From: Lates calcarifer
Taxonomy: Eukaryota > Chordata > Actinopteri > Centropomidae
Direction of reading: 5' to 3'
Assembly: GCF_001640805.2 (NCBI RefSeq)
Contig: NC_066855.1
Span: 1,990,015 to 2,054,014 of the forward strand
DNA: 64,000 nucleotides
The notes under the pieces are model-generated. The model worked only from the letters and a program-made list of their open reading frames with translations, was not told where the DNA came from and did not search any database. Both the position numbers and the translations under genes were made by a program. This document shows, in pieces, positions 1-12,000 of the stretch (position 1 is the first letter of the stretch; each line of letters begins with the position of its first letter).

Positions 1-72
1 CAGCCACCAGGGGGTAAATCACACACAGCACCCAGGGAGGAAGCAGCCAGCTGGGTTGACCTCGAGCAACAC
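1..72 (-). CDS. pkd1b: pkd1b exon 33 (partial): start of the next membrane block
   Basis: A good acceptor (CCCTAG) ends at 73, and from 72 down to the window edge the phase-1 frame stays open, encoding GQPSWLLPPWVLCVIYPLVA. This matches the position in human PKD1 where the helix after the large loop begins (a Leu-Pro-Pro/Ala-Trp entry followed by a hydrophobic run). The exon continues off the left edge, as do the remaining helices and the C-terminal coiled coil of the family. Confidence 0.75.
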
Positions 73-3000
73 CTAGGGCAGGGGAGTTGAGTGGCAGATT
101 ATATAGCACCAAACATTATATAGCACGAGAGAAAAAAACAAAACAAATACAGATACAACTGGAAAAATAATTGGCTATAAGAAGTAGATGGCTTATAGTA
201 TCAAACAGCAGAAATAGATTGCTAAGAAACAAGATCCCAACACTGACAATTCAATTGGATGAAAACATTGTTATTGTAACAATATCCACTTTTACATAAT
301 ACATAGCAGCAAATAACATCTAGTTTAAAATCTGTTCAAATGTACACAACTGGAACATGACAGGGGTCAGGTGCTACGTGGTGTATCTGATAAAAAGGTG
401 GTTGGGGACCAGTGATCTGGTACCTATCCGTGTGGTGGAGGAGGAGCGTGTGGAGTCAGGAGAAGGGCTCGGCAGGAAGGTACTAGCCACTGAGTCAACA
501 GACAGCACAGAGGGACACTTGTAGAGTCCATACAGAGAGGAGCAGGACTGTGGGTCTGGCTTTTGGATCTCTGCTCCGTACAGGGACTTGTCCTCACTCT
601 GATCTGACCAGCTGCTGCAGGAGGTGCTCTGTCTAAAAAGGACAAAACCACAGTAACACAGAATGTAATGTGCCATACAGAACTGCATGAAAGTGCACAT
701 TTGCGTGGTATAGCTAGGTGATCCTTACGTGACTGAAAATGAGGACGTGGTTCTGGGAGAATCCCGGCCGCTGTCCGAGTTACTGTTGAATGTATCCGGT
801 GTGTCCTCTGCTGCTGCTGCTATAGACATCAGTAGATCCTCCTCTGGCACCAGAGGCATAAATACACAATTAGACTAAAAACATTGCAGATGTACATGAT
901 TAATAACCAGTGAATTATTTTGACAGTTTCTCACCAGACAGAGTTAGAAATGTTGTCAGATTGTGTTTGTGAATTTGGACCGGGTTTGCGTTCACTGTGA
1001 CGATCCCCTGGCCTGGTGCAGTAGTGGAGCAATCAGAGTCTGCAATTTCTTTTAAAAGGGGATATTTGAAAGGTGAGGGGACAAGAGAAGTGGCTGTGTC
1101 AGGGGAGGAGGGTGAGGCCAGGCGTAGCTGCATCAGGGCCTTTTTCCTCCTCAGCTGGCGTGTGTGGCCCAGAGCAGGTGAGGCCTTGGTGGGATGTAAG
1201 TCTACCGGTAAATTAAGGAGACTGTCACAAGATGGCCAAGTTGCCACACCCTTGTCTTGACACGTTTTGTCTGTCTGGGGCGCCAAGCCAGAGGCAGCCC
1301 AGAAGTCCAGGATGCTAGAGTCGAACGCCTTGCTCTCCAGTAACTAGAGACAATCAGAAGAAGGATTGAAATGTGATTCCAAGAAATGAGACAGGAGCAG
1401 AATAACAATATGTGTGTGTCCATTTTTGTGTGTGTGCTCTCACAGAGGAAGGACTGTCTGGGATTCGGCTGGTGGAGTCTGGCAGAGATAAGAAGGAGGG
1501 TCCGGAGAGCTCTGATTGGCCGAGGTAGACGTCCATCTCCACAGAGTGACAGACAGGAGAGGGAGGAACTGACATGTCCACCATTACCTGGGTTACACGC
1601 ACACACATAAACTCACACCTGCTGCATGCATTTCTGAGTGTACCTTCAGATAAAAAAACACTCACTTGTGTTGTGTTGTTTCCATAGTGAGATAAGACTG
1701 TTTGACAAACAAAGCACAGGCACACGACCAACACATCACTGTAATGACCTCTAATCAGCAACACACTGAAGGCACGTGTAAGAACAGAGAGGAACAAACC
1801 CTACCACTCAGACTAGGTTATATCAAACTCTTTAGGCAGTAAAATGTATCATAAAAATAGATTAAGTTGTGTTGAGTTACCTGACTGTGAGTTTTCCTAA
1901 ACAGGAAACAGAGGAAACACTGGAGAGGAAACACCAGCACTGCCACAGTCATTCCCACGGCAACCACCTCAAAGTTAATCAGCAGCTGGGCTGACACTGG
2001 TCCACTTGTGGAGAAGGGACACAAATCATTTTCATCCTGTCAACTCAGCAGAATCTACTGAGACCGCTATTATTCTTGACTCAGGGGTTACACTGGGGTC
2101 TATGAGCCATCTCACCTGTTCTCCTCAGAGCCCACAGCCCCATACCACAGAGCCCCCAGTGCCAGGTACAGGTGCAGCATGAGTGCACAGCAGGTGACTC
2201 TCTGACCCCTGGTGAAACAGCTGTGAGTGGGACGTTCCCACAGCGACAGCCACAGGTGGCGTTCCACCACCCCAAACATCAGCTGGGAGGTGAGAACCCG
2301 TCGAAACTGACAAAGCTCCTCGGGACCTGCGCCAGATAAATTGAAAAATGTTGGAAATGGATGTTTCAGAGATGTTGAGCTCTTGACATTAGTACAAAAT
2401 AGATGTCCAGTGAAAACAAAATGGCCTTTTCTCACCTAAAAGAAAAACACTTTTTTTCATCTTGAAGAGCACCCAGCATTACTTGATGAGATTTATATTT
2501 ATTGCAATGTGCAGAGTAAATAAAATCTTACATGAGGCCAGAACTTCCTTCTCCACAGTCTCGTTCTTCTGATTCTCCACAGACAGCCAGTCCTCCAGCA
2601 CAAAAAAGAACATGTGGTCTGTCTGAGGGTTCCACACCACCACATGCTGAACGTACCAGGATGGGTCCAGACCTTCGTTTATGTGCATAAAATTAATCTG
2701 ACACATGGTCATTCATCTGCAGGTGCATTGTTTTCAAGTAAGCAGGTGCATCTGCATGTAGCCACACATATGCTTGTAAATACACATACATGTTTAAACC
2801 AGTTTAAATTATTATAAATTAAAAATAATTAAAAATAGATTTGGTCTTGTTTTAGGTCTGAAAATGTGTGTTTTCAGTCAAAAAAGGCTGCAAACTTTTC
2901 TCATTTCCAAAGTCAATCAATTTGTACATATCAGGTACTATTCTCTTGATTAGTTCAAGGTAAGATCATTTGTTTTTTGAGAAATAAAAGAACTTACACA

Positions 3001-6000
3001 GTGCCTAACAACTTTTAAAGAAGGATATTTTTGCAGCTACCATGTACCTGTGTTGTCGTGCCAGATGCGAATTTTCCAGACTTCTCCCAGGTTGTCATCT
3101 GTCTCCAGATGAAACTGGTCCAGGCTGCCACGCTGAAAAGCTCCATCCCTCTGCAGATGGTGAGAACCGCTCTTGTTCACACCATACAGACTGATGCCAA
3201 CATGTGCTGTAGTGCCTGATGGGTCATACCACAGCATTAAAATCACCTCCATCATATATAATTAGAGACTGCAAATGCAAAAATGTATTTATTACTTATA
3301 TTTTTATCTTCACTTTCTATTTCTACATCTCTGTTTACTTGTCCTTGACTGACCTGCTCCTTGTCTCCAACCAGTCTTGACCAGAACTCTGTAGTGGTAT
3401 AAACCTGGTCGGCTACACAGAGGGACCTGGCTCAGTCTCAAGCTGTCCAAGTGGTCCAGTTTATGTGCAATGAGCCCCACAAGCAGGTGAATCAGAACCA
3501 GGACAGCACACACAATCCCCACCACCATGTTACGCATGGGACCACCTGACTAGAGAGATAAGACACGGATGGAGAGAAATGGGAAAGAGCATGTGGACAA
3601 CTATCCTCCCTCTAATCCTCATTTTGAATTTGGGGAATGGATTGCATGTATTGATTTGTCCGAAAAACCAAAAATGTGCACTAAATAACAGCTGATGTGA
3701 TGCTTTGCGTTCTCACATACTGGTGGCAACAGAACAACAGCCCCAGGATGAACAAACAAACTGGCCCCAAACATGGTGAGATGCTGGGTGAGGCAGTGAG
3801 CTGTGTGGAGCGTGCTGCCCTCCAGTGGCTGCAGACCCTCACTGCTCCAACGCCTCTCCTTCACACTGTAGTACTGGCACAGAGAGCTGAACACACAGAC
3901 TGACACATGGACAGGACCGCCATCAGTCAGAGATGAGGTCAGGCTGACAAAGAGAGGCTTGTCTGTCCTGTTCAACCTGTTATGGACGAAAATGCAGTCA
4001 TGTAAATACTTCTTTATTCATCAAAATTATTAAAGAAAAGATCAGTGACTCACAGTGGCGACAGAAAGATGGCTTCCTCTGAGGAGGCTGTTGGGGCAGA
4101 AAGGGTGAGAGCCCATTCTCTCACTAGGGAATCCTGGGATGCATTAGTCCCAGGCACCATTGAGCTTACTTCTGCCTTGAGTATGTCCCAAGCTCACTGG
4201 AGTAGCTCCTAGAAATGCATAATGCAGTATGAAAACAGCCTTTTAATTCATAATTCATGCAGAAACTCACAGATATACAGTAAGGTTAATTAATAATTAT
4301 GTGGGCACTGCATAATCGTCCTTAAAGATAGTTCACTCTCATTTCTCAACAAATAACTTTAGACATCTTAATTACCATACACCAGAACTTCGCAGAACTA
4401 TCAAAGTTAGTGCTGTTCAGTCATTAAAATATATTTATACTTTAAAGGTACTATATGTAAGTTTTTGTTATTGCCACATAGCTAACGTTAGCATTAACAG
4501 CTATTTACTTAATTTGTGTCTACAAGACCAGTAGCACTCTAGACAGCACTACGTCTTCATCCTCTCATGTTGGATTGTGGGCAGACTGGATGCTTCAGTG
4601 ACTCACTACTGCAAAGTAGTGTTAGCATGCTAACTTCAATAGAAGAAAAGAAATGATATACAAAAATAGATGCAAAACAAAAGTTGACATTGGCTTTGTT
4701 TTTCACCCCTGGAGGCAGCTCTTGGCCAGTAAAGGAATAAAGTTTGATGCTGAACTTGCAACAGAAGAAGATAAATAATTTACTGTACCTGGGACCAGGC
4801 TGAAGTTGAAGGAGATGTATAAGCCTGCATTTTCATCCAGTCCATCTACAGCTTTTACTGTGAAGTTCAACTGTCCTTCAGTGGGGAGTGTTACAGTAAG
4901 ACATGTACCATTCCTGTTTTCACCTCCTCTCCCATCTCCATCCTCACCTCCCTGTTCCATAGGGTACTTGCGGGGCAGGGTTACCTCTATGGCCTGTTCA
5001 GGGTCAAGATCCTTGATGGGTATGGGCAGACCTTGAGGAGTGGTGAGCTCCATGGCAACCAGAGAGGTGGAAATTGGAGGGTTGGCTTCACTCAACATAG
5101 GGTTGGACTTGAGTGCTCCATCCATACCAACCAGTACCTGCACCACCTCAGATATCTGACTCTTCAGGTGAGCAGTAAGGGAGGTGGGGATACGAAACTG
5201 ACATAGACGAGAACTCTTTGATCTGTCAGTTGATGATGACTGAGAGGACATGATCTTGTTTTGGTTGGATTGGTTTGTTTGGTGAGTGCACAGGAGGTCA
5301 GAGGGGTCTCCCTGGAAGCCAAATGTACTGACATAAGGGGTGGACAGCAAAATGGGTTTCTCGCCATGAACACGTGAATGCAGCAGAGAACGCATTAGAG
5401 CTCCTGCGTGGGCCAGTGCTGACAGGGCAATACTTGAAGCTGACTGCAGAGTGTTTGAGTAGGCTGGGTGAGAACTGGAAGCACTGGCTGATTCAGACAC
5501 AGCAGCCAAGGTGCTACCTGGAAACACAGAGAACAGAACAATATTCAGCTATTTTGTGATGTCATTTCATGGTCAGCAGTTGACCAGTTAATGGTGGAGG
5601 GGGTGGTTGACGTGCACCTAAGACACTGAGGATGTTCTTTCCTGTGTCAAGAGCTGATACAACACCAGGACTCATCTGTTCTTCCATCACATGGATCATC
5701 TTCCTGACAGCTTCCAGAACCTTCTTCTGGCAGCCTTTACATACCAACTCACTAGGAACTGCCTGGATTAAAAAAGAAAAGAAGAAATAGAAACACAAGA
5801 AACACAAAACTAGAATTGTGAATTACTTGAAAATGGGGGGAAAAAAATCTGATGTGAAATGGCCTCTGAACTACTGCTTTAATGTTTGAACTCATCTGGC
5901 TCTCTCTTTGAAGCATTAAAAAGGTATTATGTAATATTACTGATATCATGTGTATCACCACGATGAGGAGAAAATAGGTTAGTGTCCACTTACAGTGGAC

Positions 6001-9000
6001 TGTGCTAGTGCCGAGCTGATCTGATCAACATCCAGCAAGGAGGAGATGGGGAGAGAGGCCAGGGCTTGGGACACATTTCCCCGGATCTCCCTCCTGTCCA
6101 TGAGCTCACTGGCAGTCTGTTCAGACTCCATCTGTTTACAGGGGTGAAAGTCATCATTCTGTATTTTAGCATGTGAATGTCACATCCATTATTCTTATAA
6201 TCTTCAGTTATCCTGTATCCTGAGAGTAGTTAGTTAATCATAATCACTGCTAAGTGTCATTTCATGTGCTGGAAAATGAAAATATGACACTGACACACTA
6301 CCTGATTGAGTTGGCTGGTAAGGGCAATGGAATAAGGAATGATCTCTTGAGGGTTACCATGTTGGACTAAAGCCCACAGCTCCGTCTGGCTCTTGTTTCT
6401 GAGCCACTGACTGGAAACTTCGTCCGTTGTAGGATTTTCAATTGTCAGTGTTCTAGACAGTGGATGAATCAGGCATAGTGAGATTTGACTAAAACTTGAA
6501 GACACTGGGCATGATATGTGTTGCCCTAAAATGAATCAAATAAAGTTAGGCAGGTACAGCACATAATGAACGTAAATTATTAACTGGTTACTGGCCACAA
6601 ATATTGTGGTTTTACCTGTTCAGAGCAATGACCTTTGAGCCCAGATGGTCCTCTACCAGTAAAGTGACTCTGATAACAGACAAGTATCTTTCTTGCCCAG
6701 AACGTCCCATTGGAACCAGGCTGCCAAATGTTGAACGAGTACCCCTAGGAAAGAGAAATTACGACAAAACATCTGCATGATAAAAAGTAATAATTTTGAC
6801 CTTCCTCTTGACGCAGTTTTAAACATTTTGGCTAGGATCACACTTCCTCTGTGTATGAATAGTTTTAAATTGAGACCAGTATTCACCTGTACAGGGTGAG
6901 TGTGGGGCACACACTGGTAATGGGCTGGCATGGTGCCACCTGGAAAGTATAGATCAGCTGAGAAGCCTCGCTTTCATCATCTTGCCACCCTGCCAGAAGA
7001 AAACAGATGTTAGCAAGATGCAGTCAAATACATAATTGACTATATTTGGCACTGGTACATCTTCAAATTCACAGAAGAAACAAAACTGTTAATCCACTAA
7101 CTTTAAGAAAACAAACGCTACTGATTCATGTTTAACTATGTAGCACAACTAATACCAGTTACCTGAGCAGTTATAGGTGACCACTGTCTCCAGCAGACGT
7201 ATGCCTGACTCTGGACTCAGATCACATAGGACCTCCATGTGGTGGATTGTTCAATAGTATGTTCAGGCTGGCGCTGCCCCACTGACCTCTGTCAGGCTGA
7301 GACACATTGAGAGTGAAGGTGTAACTCAGTCCTGGCTGGAGGACACCTGAACGTATCACCAACTTTGGTGAATGTCTCCCTGTAGTGTTAGCAACGTCAT
7401 CAAGGTCAAAAGGCATGCCATCCTGGCCTTCAGCACTCCATTTGTACTGTGAGAAGACACATACAAGAAACATAATAATAGTTAATGTGTCGTTGTCTAA
7501 ATCTTTTTGTATATTCCATGGCTTGCAGATAACAAGCCATCGTAGTGTTCATTTATCTACCTAATTAAACATTGCTAGATTAAATATAGATTAAATCTCC
7601 TATAATTTATCTGAGCAGATAAACACCAAAATGAAAAAGATAATGAATAATAGCAGAGACTGCAGCAAAGAGAGCAGTGCATTTTCCCATCCCAGTTGCA
7701 AGATGACTTTCCAAAAAGGCCTTAAAGTAAGCATCTTTGTTCCACATGTACTACCATTGCATTCTTTTATGCTATGTTTTCAAGAGTTGTTTTGCCTTAT
7801 GATGATGATGCCTATGATTTTTGTATTTACTTAACAATTGGATTTCCCTTAGACCACTGTTAAACAGATATTTTTACATAAAGAACTGATTGTATATACT
7901 ATTGTATTTACATACAATACTTCATGTGTAAATGAAAGCTAGTTTCAGAGACATTACCTGAGTCTGGTCATCACATTGCCCACATTGTCCAGCAAGAATG
8001 ATGGTGGTGGTGTAACTGATGCGATGAGTGGAGGAGAGGGCAGAACAGGACACACATTCCACAGTTACAGGAAGCACAGGAGCTTCACACACAGTTACCT
8101 AAAGGTAAGAGATATCAGTGGGTGCTGATGATACAGGACTGTACTGCAGTGAGAATAAAACCCTGTGTTGAAAAACAGTGTTGGCCTTGCTTGTTTTTGC
8201 TCCTGAGGCAAGTTCTTCCAAAATCACCCAAGTCTAACTATTCATTTGCAAGAGATATTCACCAAAACAGTTTTCCTCAACTGAAGTGCAGATACAGAAC
8301 AACACAGTGAAAATCTATTGCAAGTTGGTAAAGCAGTGGGTAGGAATGGGGTAAGATTATGTGTAATACTCACCGTCTGGTTGACAGATGCAGGTTTCCT
8401 CCCTGGCTTGAGTACAGTGAGGGTGAAAATGTAGACTGAGCCAGGGTGCAGCTGAGTGCTGAGTACAGTCACTCTACTGCTGTTGCTCCCAAAGGGCTGC
8501 TTTACCAAATGAGACTCTGTGGAGTTCTGTGAATACACGACACACAGGTGTCAGTAGTGTGACAAGTATCACAAGCTATCAAATAATTAATACTACACCC
8601 TACTACTTTCAAATTCTTCTATACTTCACTTTCAATACACTAAGTTTTTTTTTTTTTTACCGCTCTCATGAAGGTCCAGTGATACTGCAGTGTATCCTCC
8701 ACTCCTAGCTCCACATCAGGGTCTCGAGATTCAGATCCATCCAGGATGAGGTCACTGAAGCTGGGCCACAGTTTGTGGGAGCCTCCCTTGATGACAGCTA
8801 CCAGCGGGGAGTGAACAACTGTGATGTTGGTTGTGCGTTGGACTAATATAGGAGTTCCCTGGAGTGAAACGCTGAATACAAGGCAATACTGTCCCACATC
8901 AAGAGTGTGCTTTGGAATTAAGAGAAATGGTGAAGCTGCATCTACCTGACTTCTAAGAATGACTTTGTTTCCAGAGAAATGTACATTCCCACTGTCCAAG

Positions 9001-12000
9001 GGTGTACAAATACACCCTCTGATTATCTCCCATAGGTAGATGGTCTTGTAAGCAGAGCAGTTAATGTTCACGCTGGCTTCAAAGAAACTCAGTCTAGACC
9101 TGTAGATAGTAGAGTGGCTCTGGATGAGAGAAGCTTGAGGGCTGGAACACTGGAGCTCCTCCACTTTAATGTGAAGCTGTGTGGACATGTGGCTGACACT
9201 GTTGAGAACTTTGGCCACAACACTGTATTTTCCAGGATTATAATAAGTATAACTGACTGTGCTCAGCTCTGTCACCAATACTTCAGTGGAATCTCCAAAG
9301 TCCCAGAGATATTTGACATTGCTCCCTCCATTAATTGTTGCAGAAAACTTGACAGGGTGTCTGACAAATATTCTCTCTGATTGACAGACAAGCGTGATCT
9401 TCTTAACAGGCCACTCCACTGTAACAGTCTCATTTAGCATGTGGGAACAGACTCCATTGCTGGCCACCACACTAACAGACAGTGTACCATTGTCTGGTGG
9501 TGTAAATATCACTTCTTGGCCCGTGAGCAATGTGGGCTTTGACCCCACCAAGTGAAATATCCAGGTGTAGTTAACTGGAAACCCACTTTGAACTTCTGCC
9601 TTGAAATGGATTCCTTTCAGAGCCTCTAGTGCAGCGGAACAACAGTTTACAAGTTGCAAACCTTGAATGCGTTCAGTGACCAGTATGCTGGAAGACACCT
9701 CAGCAGTACTGACCAGATTCCAAGCTTTCACTGTAACTAGATGTTTCCCAACTGGAAGGGTTGATGTGGTGCATTGCCCTTCAAGAATTCCCTGACTACG
9801 AATCCAGTCTTTGTTTCTAAATGTTATGACAAAACTTACATTGCTTCCTTTGGAGACTGTTGGAATAAAAGTAACTTCTTCTTCATTGCAGAGCGAGGGC
9901 TTGGTAATGTTCAGCAGAAGACCCTCAATTCTATCCTGGACAGTGACTCTGTGTAAAACCATCTGCCAGTTTATCCCATTGGACACATTCAAAGACACCT
10001 GATAGATGTCGGCATATGGAAAAGTGTAGATAATGGTCCGATTAGTAGCTTTAAAAAGGTTGGTTTTGGGACCTATAACTTTCCAGTCCCAGTGCAGATC
10101 ACTTCCCTTCTGAATAAGCCCATGGAGTGGGATAGCAACACTTGTGTTGATATAAAATGGACGTGCCTTTCCTTCAATTTCAAAGTCCACCTCTTGTACC
10201 TCCTCCTGGACTACAAACTGTTTAGTGTCATTGCTTTGGCTGAGAATATTCCGAACAGAAACTGTGACAAGACAATGGCCCAAACTTGTAAAAGTGTGGA
10301 GAAGAAAGGGTGTATGTGTCTGTAGGGGTGATGGATCAGAGTCCACATACCAAAGGTACTCTAGGTCTGACCCAGAAACCACAAATACAGAAATATTCAC
10401 TAATTTCCCTAATGCCACAATGTTTGATTGTGTTGTAATGTGTGCACTTGCTACACTGTCTACTGCCACTAAAGAAACAGTACGGGTGGCCTCACCCAAA
10501 TTGTTCGAGGCTCTTAGCTGAACTAAGATCTCGCCAGGGGTTTCAGCCAACAGATGGAAAAGCTCTCCATCACAAGTAATTTCTTGGTTTATTTCACTCT
10601 GTGCAGCAAGCCAGTGATAAGTGACATTGGAGCCTTTGGTGACTGAAGCAATAAACAGTAGTTCCTCTTGGGTTGGTATGTATTTCATATTTGTCAGGCA
10701 GTGACATTCAATCTGAAGACCCTCTATTCTTTCAAAGACCTCAATTAAAATAGCTGCCTCCCTTCTACTCACCAAGTTCTGGGCTACAACCCTCACTTGA
10801 TGCACTCCTGGTGTGGGGAAAGAAAATCTGAACTGATAGGTCCCCTGTTGTGTTGAAGTTATACCGTCTACAGTCCAGTAGTAGTTAGTGCTACTGATAG
10901 CACTACTAACTGCTGTGATAAGAGTTTCCTGTCCTACTACAGCATAAGGCTGGTTGGTGTGAAGTGAAAGGTCCACAACAGGAAGTAAAACATTCACTTT
11001 GAGGGTTGCAGAGTCTCTGCTCACCATGTTAGATGCTGTAGCAGCAACTGTGAACTGACCTGTTGAGGTAAAGGCATGTGATACGTTTGCCCCATGCTCC
11101 ACCGGAGAACCGTCTCCAAAGTCCCATTGCACTGACACATTGCTTCCAGTGCAACTAGCAACCCAAAATGACACTAACGTATTGACTGTCAGTGTGTCAC
11201 TTTGACTATCATGTGCCACAGACAGCTCACTCACAGGTTTTTGAATGGTGATGCTAACCTTGGCTGTTTTGTTGCTGACTTTATTACTTGCCATTACAGA
11301 TACCTCTTCAACACCTTCGTCTTTAAAGACAAAGCATTTCTGAGAGTTTTCTGTCTTAGCAGCAACACTAGAGGAATTGATAAACCACTTAAATTGGTAA
11401 CCTGTCAGCAGCTCTGGGGAAACTAACACCTTGAGGCATATCTTTTCTCCTACTACCACAACATCCTGTGATGCCTGCACTGTCATGTTGGTCATTGGTG
11501 CTTCGACACAGATACTTGTATTAAATGATACAGATGTAACAGGACCAAACACAGTCAGGGTAACATGAAAAATTCCTTGGTTTGGAAATGAATGCATGGC
11601 TGTGGACTGTCCTGTCACTACACTCAAAGGTGATCCATCTCCAAATTGCCAATGGAAAGCCAGAATTGATATTTTCCCAGTTACCAGAGCAGTAAACTGT
11701 ATGTCTTTTCCATTTATAACACATTCTGTGGGGAGAATTCCACTAACAGCCAAACTGTAGACTTCTACTCTGATAGATTGCTGAGCTTTTGCTGACAGAA
11801 TTAGAGACAGTTACATCTACTGTATAATTTCCTGGAGACGTATAGATGTGAGAGATGGAACCATCTGCAAGGTTTCCCTGCAGGGAGCCATCACCAAAGT
11901 CAAAATCCCAGATAAGACTTGTACCAGTGGCAACTTTAGCTCTAAAATCTATAGCAGAGCTTACTTCAGTAGATTCATTGTAGCTAATGGTTAATCCAGA

